From NCBI RefSeq assembly GCF_014288055.1, contig NZ_JACOPK010000005.1, forward strand, positions 186,001 to 250,000: a stretch of 64,000 nt of DNA, written 5' to 3'. The stretch comes from Agathobaculum hominis (GTDB taxonomy: Bacteria > Bacillota > Clostridia > Oscillospirales > Butyricicoccaceae). How positions within the stretch are numbered: the first letter of the stretch is position 1; each line of letters starts with the position of its first letter. The notes below the pieces were generated by a model that made no database searches, was not told where the DNA came from, and saw only the letters and a program-made list of their open reading frames with translations. The position numbers and the translations under genes are program-made. This document shows positions 26,101 through 34,107 of this stretch, piece by piece.

Positions 26101-26323
26101 GAACGGCCTCGACCGTCATCGGCTCGATGTAGACCTTGTCAGCCATGGCCTTGTCGGTCATGATGGTCGCCGGGTTGGAGTTGACCAGAACGACCTCCAG
26201 ACCCTCTTCGCGCAGTGCGCGGCAGGCCTGCGTGCCTGCATAGTCGAACTCGGCCGCCTGACCGATTACGATCGGGCCGGAGCCCAGTACCATTACCTTA
26301 TGAATATCCTTGCGAAGCGGCAT
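23138..26323 (-). CDS. carB: Carbamoyl-phosphate synthase large subunit
   Basis: 1061 residues, full length: two homologous ATP-grasp halves (about 1-400 and 550-935) and a C-terminal MGS-like regulatory domain. It makes carbamoyl phosphate from bicarbonate, ammonia from CarA and two ATP. Repeated marks GSGPIVIGQAAEFDYAGTQ and GSGPIRIGQGIEFDYCSVH begin the halves. It is the last gene of pyrR-pyrF-carA-carB; its start overlaps the carA stop (TAATG arrangement). Pyrimidine control rather than arginine control is likely from the neighbours. Confidence 0.97.
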   Translation of the reverse strand: MPLRKDIHKVMVLGSGPIVIGQAAEFDYAGTQACRALREEGLEVVLVNSNPATIMTDKAMADKVYIEPMTVEAVQEIIKKEHPDSLLPNLGGQTGLNLAMELCENGFLEKMGVKLLGANPTTIAKAEDRQMFKDTMEKIGEPIIASKVVHTVEDAVDFTREIGLPVIIRPAYTLGGTGGGIAYTWEQLREIAASGIMYSRVDEILVEKCIAGWKEIEYEVMRDHKGNAITICNMENVDPVGVHTGDSVVVAPSQTLCDKEYQMLRTSALNIITELGIEGGCNVQYALNPESFEYAVIEVNPRVSRSSALASKATGYPIAKVTAKIAVGYGLDEISNAVTGKTKACFEPTLDYCVVKFPRWPFDKFVYADNTLGTQMKATGEVMAIDNTFEGALMKAVRGCEIKLDSMIAPRIQKQSDAEIKKGVARTDDQRLFHICEALRRGIMTIDEIHEITTMDVFFLHKFQNIIDMEKELASAEKIDSDLYIRAKKMGFLDKTIEQLSGKDISDVKRLPVYKMVDTCAAEFEAETPYYYSTYDEETEVAPPSGKKKILVLGSGPIRIGQGIEFDYCSVHAVWALQKLGCETVIINNNPETVSTDFDTADRLYFEPLTPEDVTGVVEAEKPDYAIVQFGGQTAINLAAHLEKLGVPILGTPAWSIDAAEDREKFDVILEKCGIPRPAGHTVMTEEEAVKAADELGYPVLVRPSYVLGGQGMEIAYKEADVREFMQVITRNKVENPVLVDKYMMGREIEVDAICDGDDILIPGIMEHFERAGVHSGDSISIYPSINIEKKHKDTLVRYTEALAKNLAVLGLVNIQFVLYNDQIYVIEVNPRSSRTVPYISKVTGVPMVDLATRCMFGEKLRDMGCGTGLHPESDHYAVKVPVFSFQKLRDLDTQLGPEMKSTGEVLGVAKSFREALLKGLTGAGFQMKKKGAVLISVRDSDKQEAIRIGERFEALGFDIYATSGTANVLNRHMVATNAIRNVDEPSPNIIDLIESGKIDYVIATSVKGRHPELGSVHIRRTAVERAIPCLTSMDTVSALLRCLEGDIKIENCEMIDINSI

Positions 26324-27417
26324 TACTGAGCGCCTCCTTTCGACTTTTCGATGTTTTCAATGAATTTATCAAACAGATACGAGGTGTCCATCGGACCGGG
26401 GCATACCTCGGGGTGATACTGCACGGTGAATACCGGACGGCCGATGTGCTCGAGACCCTCGACCGTGCCGTCGTTCAGGTTGACGTAGCGCACGCGGGCG
26501 ATCTTCGGGTCGACCGACTCGCCGACAACGGCGTAGCCGTGGTTCTGCGAGGTGATGTAGGTGCGGTCCTCGTCGATGTCCTTTACCGGATGGTTGACAC
26601 CGCGGTGGCCGTACTTGAGCTTGGTGGTCTGGGCGTCGATGGCCAGCGCCAGCAGCTGGTGGCCGAGGCAGATGCCGAAGATCGGCATATCGGACTTCAG
26701 CAGCTCCTTGAGGTTCGCGACGATTTCGACGTTCTCAGCCGGGTCGCCGGGGCCGTTGGACAGCATCACGCCGTCGTACTTGCCGACTACGTCCTCCGGC
26801 TTGGTGTATGCCGGAACGACGGTGACTTCGCAGCCGCGCTTGCACAGCTCGCGCTCGATGTTGTACTTTACGCCGTAGTCGAACAGCGCGATGCGGTACT
26901 TGGTTTCGCCCTCAGCCGGGTAAACGATGTTCTCCGCACAGGTAACGGTCTTGACCGCGTCCTTGACGACGTAGGCCTTCATCTCCTCGATGGTCTGCTC
27001 GTCCGGCTCGAAGCCCTCGGTGTAGATGACGCCGTTCATGACGCCCTCGCCGCGCAGCTTGCGCGTCAGACGGCGGGTGTCGATGCCGGCAAGGCCAACG
27101 ACCTTCTGCGCCTTGAGGTACTCGTCGAGCGTTACCTTGCAGCGCCAGTTGGACGGGTACTCGCACATCTCGCGCATGATGAAGCCGGAGACCCAGCTCT
27201 TGCGGGACTCGTAGTCGTCAAAGTTGATGCCGTAGTTGCCGACGAGCGGGTAGGTCATGGTAACGACCTGACCGTAGTAGGACGGGTCGGTCAGGACCTC
27301 CTGATAGCCGGCCATGCCGGTGTTGAATACGACCTCACCGATGCTCTGTCCCTCGTAGCCGACTGCGGTGCCCTCGAACAGGGTGCCGTCCGCCAGCAGT
27401 AAGTATGCTTTTTTCAT
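26323..27417 (-). CDS. carA: Carbamoyl-phosphate synthase small subunit
   Basis: 364 residues. The N-terminal CPSase small-chain domain is followed by a class I glutaminase domain with Cys250 in FGICLGHQLLALA and the downstream YHPEVCPGP carrying His and Glu. It supplies ammonia to CarB. The last base overlaps the carB start. A GC hairpin (GGCGGGGT/ACCCCGCC, 27459-27480) lies between it and pyrF without a T run. Confidence 0.97.
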   Translation of the reverse strand: MKKAYLLLADGTLFEGTAVGYEGQSIGEVVFNTGMAGYQEVLTDPSYYGQVVTMTYPLVGNYGINFDDYESRKSWVSGFIMREMCEYPSNWRCKVTLDEYLKAQKVVGLAGIDTRRLTRKLRGEGVMNGVIYTEGFEPDEQTIEEMKAYVVKDAVKTVTCAENIVYPAEGETKYRIALFDYGVKYNIERELCKRGCEVTVVPAYTKPEDVVGKYDGVMLSNGPGDPAENVEIVANLKELLKSDMPIFGICLGHQLLALAIDAQTTKLKYGHRGVNHPVKDIDEDRTYITSQNHGYAVVGESVDPKIARVRYVNLNDGTVEGLEHIGRPVFTVQYHPEVCPGPMDTSYLFDKFIENIEKSKGGAQ

Positions 27418-27495
27418 TCTTATATCTATTCTCCTTGCGTTTATCTCAAAGGTGACGGCGGGGTAAGGGCACCCCGCCCTGCGGATAGACGTTTT

Positions 27496-28413
27496 TTATT
27501 TAATTGCCGCTACGATGTCGTCGCGCATGCGGATCGCTTCTGCACGGGCAGCTTCCTTGTAGTCCTCGCCGTTGTTTCCGGTCTTTTTCCACGCGCACAT
27601 GATGCCGCGGGAGGAGTTTACGATCGCGCCGAGGCCGTCGTCGTTGAACGCATTGGCGATGTCCTTCGCGGTCGCGCCCTGCGCGCCGTAGCCCGGCACG
27701 AGGAAGTAGCTCTTCGGCAGCAGCTCACGGATGATCTTCTGCTCCTCGGGATAGGTCGCGCCGACGACCGCGCCGATCTGGTTGTAGCCGCACGGGGTGT
27801 CCAGACCCTCGCCCCACTTTGCGACCATCTCAGCCATGCGCGCGTAGAGCGGCTTGCCCTCCATGTCGCGGTTCTGAAGCTCGCCGGAGGACGGGTTGGA
27901 GGTCTTGACGAGCAGGAACAGGCTCTTCTCGCGGCTGCGGCACTCCTTGAGGAAGGGCTCGACGCCGTCCGTGCCGAGGTAGCCGTTTACGGTGACGCTG
28001 TCGCAGCCGTAGGGCGCGATCTCGGTGTCGCCGACACGGGTCTTGCCGAGGTACGCCTCTGCATATGCGGAAGCGGTCGCGCCGATGTCGTTGCGCTTGA
28101 TGTCACCGATGACGTACATGCCCTTGGCGTGCGCGTAGTCGATGGTCTCCTTGAGCGCCATCGCGCCGTAGGAGCCGAGCAGCTCATAATATGCAGCCTG
28201 CGGCTTGACCGCCGGGACGATGTCGCACAGCGCGTCGATCAGACCGCAGTTGAACGCAACAACGCTCTCGGCTGCTGCGCGCAGGGTCTCGCCGTGCAGC
28301 ATCATGTTGCGCCCCGAAATATGCTGCGGAATGTATTCGAGACGGGCGTCCAGACCGGCTACGGTCGGATTGCCTTTTTCCTTGATCTTTTCTACTAAGG
28401 TTTGGATAGACAT
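27496..28413 (-). CDS. pyrF: Orotidine 5'-phosphate decarboxylase (long type)
   Basis: 305 residues, the longer group 2 form. It converts OMP to UMP, the last step of UMP synthesis. Visible: AGLDARLEYIP, VIGDIKRNDIGATA with the catalytic Lys-Asp pair, TVNGYLGTDGVEPF and VPGYGAQG. AAAGGAAGAACC lies before the start. Second gene in the operon; pyrB, pyrC, pyrD and pyrE are not in the window. Confidence 0.95.
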   Translation of the reverse strand: MSIQTLVEKIKEKGNPTVAGLDARLEYIPQHISGRNMMLHGETLRAAAESVVAFNCGLIDALCDIVPAVKPQAAYYELLGSYGAMALKETIDYAHAKGMYVIGDIKRNDIGATASAYAEAYLGKTRVGDTEIAPYGCDSVTVNGYLGTDGVEPFLKECRSREKSLFLLVKTSNPSSGELQNRDMEGKPLYARMAEMVAKWGEGLDTPCGYNQIGAVVGATYPEEQKIIRELLPKSYFLVPGYGAQGATAKDIANAFNDDGLGAIVNSSRGIMCAWKKTGNNGEDYKEAARAEAIRMRDDIVAAIK

Positions 28414-28476
28414 TTGGTTCTTCCTTTCTCATAGTGAGTGTATCATGCGGCTGCACGAGACAGCGGGGATGCTGTC

Positions 28477-28998
28477 TCAAAGAATAGCAACGTTATCTTC
28501 CCCGTCCACCTCGCGGAGGCGGACGCAGACCCTTTCCTCGTGCGAGGTCGGCAGGTTTTTGCCGATATAGTCCGGGCGGATGGGGAGCTCGCGGTGGCCG
28601 CGGTCGACCAGAACGGCGAGCTGGATGCGGCTTGCGCGGCCGAAGCAGGAGACCGCCTCGATCGCGGCGCGCACGGTGCGCCCGGTGTAGAGTACGTCGT
28701 CCACGAGAACGACGGTCGCGCCCTCGATGCGCGCGTCGGGGGAGGGCATCGGCGCGTCCTGCCGCGGCATGTCGTCGCGCCACGGCGTCACGTCCAGCTC
28801 GATGACCGGAGGAGTCGTGCCTTCGACCTCACCGAGCTTCTGCGCGATGCGCTGCGCGAGGTAAATGCCGCGGGTGCGGATGCCGGCGAGCAGGAGATGC
28901 TCGGCGCCCTTGTTTTTTTCGATGATCTCGAACGCGATGCGGGTCAGCGCACGGCGGATGCCGTCCGCGTCCATGATCACGGTTTTCTGACCTGCCAT
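28477..28998 (-). CDS. pyrR: PyrR, pyrimidine attenuation regulator / uracil phosphoribosyltransferase
   Basis: 173 residues. The PRPP-binding loop VVLVDDVLYTGRT and the ELDVTPWRDD segment identify PyrR, an RNA-binding regulator that promotes termination of pyr messages when UMP is high and has some uracil phosphoribosyltransferase activity. It heads pyrR-pyrF-carA-carB. The 28999-29228 leader has hairpins (CCGTG/CACGG and GCGGC/GCCGC), but I could not place the PyrR-binding loop. Confidence 0.95.
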   Translation of the reverse strand: MAGQKTVIMDADGIRRALTRIAFEIIEKNKGAEHLLLAGIRTRGIYLAQRIAQKLGEVEGTTPPVIELDVTPWRDDMPRQDAPMPSPDARIEGATVVLVDDVLYTGRTVRAAIEAVSCFGRASRIQLAVLVDRGHRELPIRPDYIGKNLPTSHEERVCVRLREVDGEDNVAIL

Positions 28999-29233
28999 GC
29001 GACACTTCCTTCGAGAATAAACATGCAGCGAAATGAATAAACTTACGAACCGATATAAGAAAAATGACTTTCCGCACGATAAAAGACGCAGAAAGCCGCA
29101 CTGAAGTTACACCTGTCCCCTGTTTCGGCTGACGGCGTATGCACTGTTTTCTGCCTTGTGCGGCTCACGGGCCGCTTCTTAAAGGCGGATTTTTCCAAAT
29201 CGTACCGTGAACGGAGCCACGGTGTTCTCTATC

Positions 29234-29262
29234 ATTATACTGTATGCGAGCGTTTTTGTAAA
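29234..29262 (-). promoter_or_regulatory. Promoter of the pyrR operon
   Basis: On the minus strand TTTACA (29257-29262), 17-base spacer, TATAAT (29234-29239). The leader to pyrR is about 230 bases and holds no gene, consistent with attenuation control. Confidence 0.8.
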
Positions 29263-29403
29263 CAGTCGATTGCGCAAAATATTCCGGATTTTGCAGGTGG
29301 ATTTTGTCAGCGCTGACGGAGGAAGAAAGCGGGCGCGGCGGGACATAATAAGGGAGCGGCGCGGAGAGCAGCGCTGAAAAAAGCGAAAAACGGAGGAAGA
29401 AGT

Positions 29404-29574
29404 ATGCAGGTATCACCATTTGTATCGGGTGTCGCGACGGGAGCGGTCGCGGGGGCAGTGATGAGCATTGTGGCGGCGAGTGCGATGCTGAACCCGTCGC
29501 TGCGGCATTCGGCGCAGCACGCAGCGAACCGGGCGGAGCACGCTGTGCACCGCGCAGTGAGCAGGATGGGATAA
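29404..29574 (+). CDS. Small Ala-rich membrane protein (56 residues)
   Basis: ATG 29404 follows GGAGGAAGAAGT, an excellent ribosome site, and the frame ends at TAA 29574. Residues 5-33 form one Gly/Ala-rich hydrophobic segment (VSGVATGAVAGAVMSIVAA), after which come basic and His-rich residues, LRHSAQHAANRAEHAVHRAV. It resembles the small single-helix YtxH-like proteins common in Clostridia, though family membership is not proven. It stands alone beside repeat copy C. Confidence 0.7.
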   Translation: MQVSPFVSGVATGAVAGAVMSIVAASAMLNPSLRHSAQHAANRAEHAVHRAVSRMG

Positions 29575-29589
29575 GCCCGCCCGAGGTGA

Positions 29590-29640
29590 GCGTGTACAAT
29601 GGCCGCCTTTGGCGGCCGGGGATTGCCGCCGCCCGGCGGC
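29590..29640. repeat. Flank modules left of repeat copy C
   Basis: GGCCGCCTTTGGCGGCC and GCCGCCGCCCGGCGGC, two palindromes abutting the left cap. Confidence 0.7.
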
Positions 29641-30030
29641 GGGGGCAAAAGGGGCAGGGACACCAAGGTTTCCCTGCCCCTCTTGACTCCCCCTCATCTT
29701 CCTTGGGACGCGACTCCCTTCGGTCGCGCGTCTAAAAGCGAGGGGCCCACAGGGGCGTTTGGTGCTCCAAGAGCACGCCCTTGATGGAAGCGGAGCTTTT
29801 CGCAGCGGAATGCTGTCGTTCTGCACAGAATGGCCGCGCACTGTTATGCGCGGCGCCTTACGCAAGGGAAATTCAGGGCAGTAAAGCGTCCAAAAATCTG
29901 CCCGACGCACGGAACCGAGCTCCCGTACCCACGTTTAGCCGAGCATCTTCGATGCGACGGCTCAAAGGAAGGTCAGGGGAGTCAAGAGGGGACAGGAAAC
30001 CATGTTTGGTGTCCTGTCCCCTTTTGCCCT
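29641..30030 (+). repeat. Hairpin-capped 0.4 kb repeat, family 1, copy C
   Basis: Left cap 29641-29692 (GGGGCAGGGA pairing with TCCCTGCCCC, ending TCTTGACTCCCC), right cap 29977-30030 (GGGGAGTCAAGAGGGGAC, then GTCCTGTCCCC). The core is shared with A and D in the same orientation, for example GGGGCCCACAGGGGCGTTTG and CGCACTGTTATGCGCGGCG. Length 390. Confidence 0.85.
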
Positions 30031-30150
30031 CCGCCGTGGGCACGGCGTCTCCGCCGCCGAAGGCGGCAATGCTCACGCCCTCGGAGGGCGTAATCTCGCC
30101 TCCAGCGGCGAGCCGCCGGATCGGCGGAACCGCCTGCCGTCAGCAGACGG
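30031..30150. repeat. Flank modules right of repeat copy C
   Basis: GCCGTGGGCACGGC, GCCGCCGAAGGCGGC, ACGCCCTCGGAGGGCGT and the CGCCTCCAGCGGCG module ending ATCGGCGGAA. Confidence 0.7.
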
Positions 30151-30183
30151 TTAAGAGAAAAAAGACCTCTGCTGAGGGCATAA

Positions 30184-30214
30184 GAAAAAGGCTCCCTTTT
30201 GTCAAGAGAGCCTT
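30184..30214 (-). terminator. Terminator after iolG
   Basis: On the minus strand AAGGCTC pairs with GAGCCTT and is followed by TTTCTT. Confidence 0.8.
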
Positions 30215-30256
30215 CTTTTCTTGTTTTACATCAGCGTACGCTGCGGATTTTCGGAA

Positions 30257-31282
30257 TTACTCCTCAACCTTTACGTAAACGCCGCCGTTACGGCAGGACT
30301 CGGTAGCAGCCTTAGCCATCAGAACCGGACGCAGGCCGTCAACAGCGCCGACAGCAACCGGCTTGTCGTTGTTGATCGCATCAACGAAGGAGATAACCTG
30401 GTTGATGAATGCCTGGTTGTAGCGCTCGAGGAAGAACCACAGCGGCTTCTCGGACTTCGCGCCGTCTACGGTCATAACGGTGGTGGTGTTGACCAGATCG
30501 TTAGCGTCGGAAGCCATGCCCTTGGAGCCGAAAGCCTCTACGCGCTGATCGTAGCCGTAAACTGCCTGACGGGAGTTGTTGATGACAGCGATGCAGCCGT
30601 TAGCCATCTTCATGGTAACAACAGCGGTGTCAACGTCCGGAATGCCGGACTCTTCCTGCAGCTTCGGGTTAACGAGGCAGGAACCGACAGCGGAGATCTC
30701 AACAGCCTCGGAACCGGTTACGTAGCGAACCATGTCGAAGTCGTGGATCATCATATCATAGAAGATACCGCCGGAAACTGCAACGTAGGATGCCGGAGGG
30801 GGCTCCGGGTCACGGGAGGAAACGATAACGATGTGCGGATCGCCGATCGTGCCGTCCTTGACTGCGTCTGCAACTGCCTTGTGGTTGTGGTCGAAGCGGC
30901 GGTTGAAGCCTACCTGGAACTTGACGCCCTTCTCCTCAACGAGTGCGAGCAGCTTCTTGATCTTGTCGATATCATAATCGATCGGCTTCTCGCAGAATAC
31001 GTGCTTGCCAGCCTGAACTGCTGCCATGGATACATCGCAGTGCGTGTCAGTGGAGGAGCAAACGAATACTACGTCTACTTCCGGGTTGTTGATAACGTCC
31101 ATGAAGTCGGTGGAAACGTTGGTGATCTTGCGCTCTGCCAGCCACTCGCGTGCGCCGGACTTATCCAGCATCGGATCTGCTGCTGCGACTACCTGTACGC
31201 CCGGTACAGAGTTGATCAGGTTGTTGATGTGCAGCTTGCCGATACGGCCGCAGCCAACTACGCCGATTTTCAGAATGCCCAT
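30257..31282 (-). CDS. iolG: Gfo/Idh/MocA oxidoreductase, probable inositol 2-dehydrogenase
   Basis: 341 residues from the ATG at 31282, which has AAAAGGAGAGAATT upstream; longer frames lack a ribosome site. N-terminal Rossmann domain IGVVGCGRIGKLH binds NAD(P). EKPIDYD carries the catalytic Lys, and GGIFYDMMIHDFDM and FNRRFDHNHK are IolG-like. It would oxidise myo-inositol or a related polyol. It is a single gene, without other iol genes, divergent from a LacI-type regulator that probably controls it. Other sugar dehydrogenases of the family remain possible. Codon use suggests high expression. Confidence 0.85.
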   Translation of the reverse strand: MGILKIGVVGCGRIGKLHINNLINSVPGVQVVAAADPMLDKSGAREWLAERKITNVSTDFMDVINNPEVDVVFVCSSTDTHCDVSMAAVQAGKHVFCEKPIDYDIDKIKKLLALVEEKGVKFQVGFNRRFDHNHKAVADAVKDGTIGDPHIVIVSSRDPEPPPASYVAVSGGIFYDMMIHDFDMVRYVTGSEAVEISAVGSCLVNPKLQEESGIPDVDTAVVTMKMANGCIAVINNSRQAVYGYDQRVEAFGSKGMASDANDLVNTTTVMTVDGAKSEKPLWFFLERYNQAFINQVISFVDAINNDKPVAVGAVDGLRPVLMAKAATESCRNGGVYVKVEE

Positions 31283-31373
31283 TGTAATTCTCTCCTTTTC
31301 AGTAGGTCGAGACTCCGGATGGTCAGTCTGCACAGCGCAGACCGCATTCCGCAGCTCTCCCTTGGATAACTTT

Positions 31374-31402
31374 ATTATATCCCACTTGCCATCGTGCTTC
31401 AA
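31374..31402 (-). promoter_or_regulatory. iolG promoter
   Basis: Minus strand TTGAAG (31397-31402), 17-base spacer, TATAAT (31374-31379). Confidence 0.8.
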
Positions 31403-31407
31403 GTGGG
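31381..31407. promoter_or_regulatory. Candidate operator inside the iolG promoter
   Basis: Inverted repeat CCCACTTG (31381-31388) and CAAGTGGG (31400-31407), filling the spacer and overlapping the -35. A protein bound here would block RNA polymerase. Confidence 0.55.
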
Positions 31408-31500
31408 GATTTCATTTTTAGCGTACCGCCCAATTTTTGCATGTCCATTTGGTGAAAAGTACAGGAAATCACGGGCAAAAACGTGCAGAAGAGCCGTGCG

Positions 31501-31525
31501 TTGTGCAAAAATAAAAAATGCACAA
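31501..31525. promoter_or_regulatory. Inverted TGCACAA repeat between iolG and lacI-type gene
   Basis: TTGTGCA (31501-31507) and TGCACAA (31519-31525). Three AAAATGCAC half-sites follow at 31556, 31622 and 31661, around and after the regulator promoter. Probable autoregulatory operators of the adjacent LacI-type protein. Confidence 0.5.
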
Positions 31526-31572
31526 CCGAATGCGACAAATTCGCGCGCAGTGTCTAAAATGCACAGAATTGC

Positions 31573-31601
31573 TTGTGAAGCTTTGTTTGGTATGATAGAA
31601 T
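31573..31601 (+). promoter_or_regulatory. Promoter of the LacI-type regulator
   Basis: TTGTGA (31573-31578), 17-base spacer, TAGAAT (31596-31601). One AAAATGCAC half-site lies just upstream and two lie in the transcribed leader. Confidence 0.6.
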
Positions 31602-31695
31602 AAACCGTGCAAACGTGAACTAAAATGCACAATTTACCGTGATTTCGTGCTGTGAACGAAAAAATGCACGAGAGAGTAAAAGGGAGATTCCTGCT

Positions 31696-32718
31696 ATGAA
31701 GGTAACTGCACAGTGGATCGCGGATCAGTGCGGCGTATCGCGCGGAACGGTAGACCGCGTGGTAAACGGCCGTCCGAACGTCTCGCCCGAGGTGCGCGAG
31801 CGCATTCAGAAGCTGATCAGCGAATACGGCTACAAAACACCGACGCAGCGGCAGGCGGCCCGGGCGGGCCGCGGCGTGTACCGCATCGGCGTCATCCTGC
31901 CGAGCTGGGATGCGTTCTTCATCCGCCGCATGCGCGACGGCATCCGCACCGCGGTGCACAACCGCGGCCTGAACGACGTGACCGTGCTGGTCGAGGAGCT
32001 GAAGAACCGTTCTCCGCGCTCGTACTTCGAGGCGATCGGCCGCATGGAGGAGCGCGGCATCGACGGCCTGATCGTCACCGCGCCCGACACGCTCGTCATG
32101 CGCGAGGAGATCGACCGTCTGGTCGCCTCCGGTGTGCCGGTCGTGACCTGCGACTCGGACGTCTGCCAGAGCCGCCGACTGTATCACATCGGTCAGGATA
32201 TGGTAAAGTCGGGCCGCGTCGCGGCGGGACTGATCGCGCCCTATGCGGAGGGCGGCGAGATCCTCGTCGTTACGGGCAACCGCGAGTTTGCGGCGCATGA
32301 CCTGCGCGTGCGCGGTTTTCTTGACCGGCTGCACGAGCTGCGCGGCGACGACGTGGTCGTGAACGTCATCGAGAGCGTCGAAAAGTACGAGCTGACTTAT
32401 GACGGCGTGCTGTACTACGCGAAGGGTCATCCGCGTCTGCGCGGCATCTACATGGCGAACGAGTCCGTGCGCGGCTGCATGGACGCGCTCGAGCGCGTCA
32501 GGCCGGCGCGCCGTATCCACGTGGTCTGCCACGACTTGACGCCCTATGCGCGCAAATACCTCGAGGAGGGGCGGCTGGACTTCATCATCGACCAGGACTT
32601 CTCCGCCCAGACCACGCGCGCGATCGAGGTGCTCGCGCACACGCTGCGCACGGGCGAATCGCCGCGCCGGAACATAGAATATATCCACACGAGCATCATC
32701 ACGAGAGAACTGCTTTAA
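31696..32718 (+). CDS. LacI family transcriptional regulator
   Basis: 340 residues from ATG 31696 with AAAGGGAG upstream. The helix-turn-helix is residues 3-24 (VTAQWIADQCGVSRGTVDRVVNG, read as VTAQWIADQCGV and SRGTVDRVVNG), followed by a periplasmic-binding-protein-like sensor domain (YRIGVILPSWDAFF to the end). Divergent placement next to iolG suggests control of inositol or polyol oxidation. The recognition helix SRGTVDRVVNG differs from the usual SxxTVSRVLNG (Asp in place of Ser), so the operator may be atypical. Confidence 0.9.
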   Translation: MKVTAQWIADQCGVSRGTVDRVVNGRPNVSPEVRERIQKLISEYGYKTPTQRQAARAGRGVYRIGVILPSWDAFFIRRMRDGIRTAVHNRGLNDVTVLVEELKNRSPRSYFEAIGRMEERGIDGLIVTAPDTLVMREEIDRLVASGVPVVTCDSDVCQSRRLYHIGQDMVKSGRVAAGLIAPYAEGGEILVVTGNREFAAHDLRVRGFLDRLHELRGDDVVVNVIESVEKYELTYDGVLYYAKGHPRLRGIYMANESVRGCMDALERVRPARRIHVVCHDLTPYARKYLEEGRLDFIIDQDFSAQTTRAIEVLAHTLRTGESPRRNIEYIHTSIITRELL

Positions 32719-32752
32719 GGCAGCACCGCAATATTGCAAGAGCACGCATGGG
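32717..32752 (+). repeat. Degenerate copy of the CACCGCATAAT repeat family
   Basis: AAGGCAGCACCGCAATATTG followed by CAAGAGCA, matching the left end of the element at 41341. It lies between the regulator and the efflux operon. Confidence 0.45.
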
Positions 32753-32793
32753 GGCGCGCGTTCTCCGCAAGCGAGAGGAGACAAGGTATTTAT

Positions 32794-34056
32794 ATGAAAC
32801 GAAAAGTCATCAGCGCACTGCTCGCCTGCACCCTGCTCGTAGGGTCGGCCGTGCCGGCGCTCGCGGCCGGGGAGACGGCGGCGGGGCAGACGCCTGCCGG
32901 CATCGGCGCGGAGGCGCCCGCGCTCAAGGTCCGGCAGATGGGCGTGCTGGCCGTGAAAAAGGCGGTGAAGGAGGATAACAGCACAGTGCGCATCCTGCGC
33001 AAGAACGCCTCCGCCATCGAGGACGCGGCGGGCGGCTCGTCATTCGGTTCGGCGTCGGTCAGTCCCGGCGCGACATACAGCGAGCTGGCGGACACGCTCG
33101 AGAAGATCCTGGAGAGCGGAACGCTGGACGGGGACACGAAAAAGGCCTATGAGGCGCAGATTACCGCGCTGCGCGGCAATGCGGAGAACATGAACCTGTC
33201 GGTGAGCGTGCAGTATCAGAGCGCGCTCGCGATGCTCTCGCAGCTCGACGATCAGGCCTACCAGCTGCGCCGACAGGCGGACAGCATCGCCAATCAGATG
33301 GCGATGGCGGCGCAGAACCTGCTGTATACGATGGAAACGCTGGACTGCCAGATGGAGAGCCTGAAAAACGGCATCGCGACCCTCGACCGCAATCGCGCGG
33401 TGATGAAGGTGCAGCGCAGCCGCGGCATGATCGGTCAGCTCCAGCTCGACACGGTGGAGAACCAGCGCGTGCAGCTGGTCAATTCGCAGCAGACGCTCGC
33501 CAATATGCGCGAGCAGATCGGTCTGTCGCTGTCGCAGCTGTGCGGACTGGACGCGGATACGCTCGTCGAGCCGTCCACGCTCATTATGCCCTATGAGGGC
33601 GAGCTTGACCGGATCAACGCGAAAACCGGCCTCGAGAACGCGAAAAAGAACAGCTTTGACATCTGGAGCAGGCGCGTGTCGCTGCGTGCGGCGCAGAACG
33701 TCTATGACAAGAACATTTCCGGCACGGCCGAGGCCGTGAAGGCGGCGGAGGACCAGCTTGCGGTGACGCAGGAGTCGGTCGAAACGGCCTACGCCACGGT
33801 CATTCAGAACATGAAGGACAGCCGCGTGTCGCTCACGGCGGCGCAGAACGCGCTGACGCAGGCGCAGGACGATCTCCGTCTGGCCTCCGTCAAGTATAAG
33901 CTCGGCACGATGAGTCGGCTCAGCTACCAGTCCGCTGAGGACGCGGTAAAGACCGCCGAGATCAACGTCAGACTCGCAAAGCTGACCGTTGCGCAGAACT
34001 ACACGGCGTGCCAGTGGGCCGAGCAGGGCGTGCTGACGCTCCCGACCGGTGTTTAA
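32794..34056 (+). CDS. TolC-family protein, first of two
   Basis: 420 residues from ATG 32794 (GAGAGGAGACAAGG upstream). Signal peptide 1-25 with AxA at ALAAG. The rest is strongly helical with heptad-like stretches and two repeats typical of the outer-membrane-efflux-protein fold (YKLGTMSRLSYQSAEDAV near the end is the family hallmark). In diderms TolC forms the exit duct; this organism appears monoderm, so the protein more likely spans or lines the wall. First gene of a four-gene efflux operon. Confidence 0.85.
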   Translation: MKRKVISALLACTLLVGSAVPALAAGETAAGQTPAGIGAEAPALKVRQMGVLAVKKAVKEDNSTVRILRKNASAIEDAAGGSSFGSASVSPGATYSELADTLEKILESGTLDGDTKKAYEAQITALRGNAENMNLSVSVQYQSALAMLSQLDDQAYQLRRQADSIANQMAMAAQNLLYTMETLDCQMESLKNGIATLDRNRAVMKVQRSRGMIGQLQLDTVENQRVQLVNSQQTLANMREQIGLSLSQLCGLDADTLVEPSTLIMPYEGELDRINAKTGLENAKKNSFDIWSRRVSLRAAQNVYDKNISGTAEAVKAAEDQLAVTQESVETAYATVIQNMKDSRVSLTAAQNALTQAQDDLRLASVKYKLGTMSRLSYQSAEDAVKTAEINVRLAKLTVAQNYTACQWAEQGVLTLPTGV

Positions 34057-34107
34057 CATTTGATAAATCCATAAATCCCATTTCGCTATTAAGAAAGGTT
34101 GATACAT

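Noticed and set aside
23123..26329. A 1068-codon frame opposite carB
   Set aside because: Antisense shadow of carB; no motifs, composition typical of such shadows.
28999..29228. PyrR-binding loop and antiterminator in the pyrR leader
   Set aside because: The gene content predicts it, but I could not match the consensus loop; a covariance search would decide.
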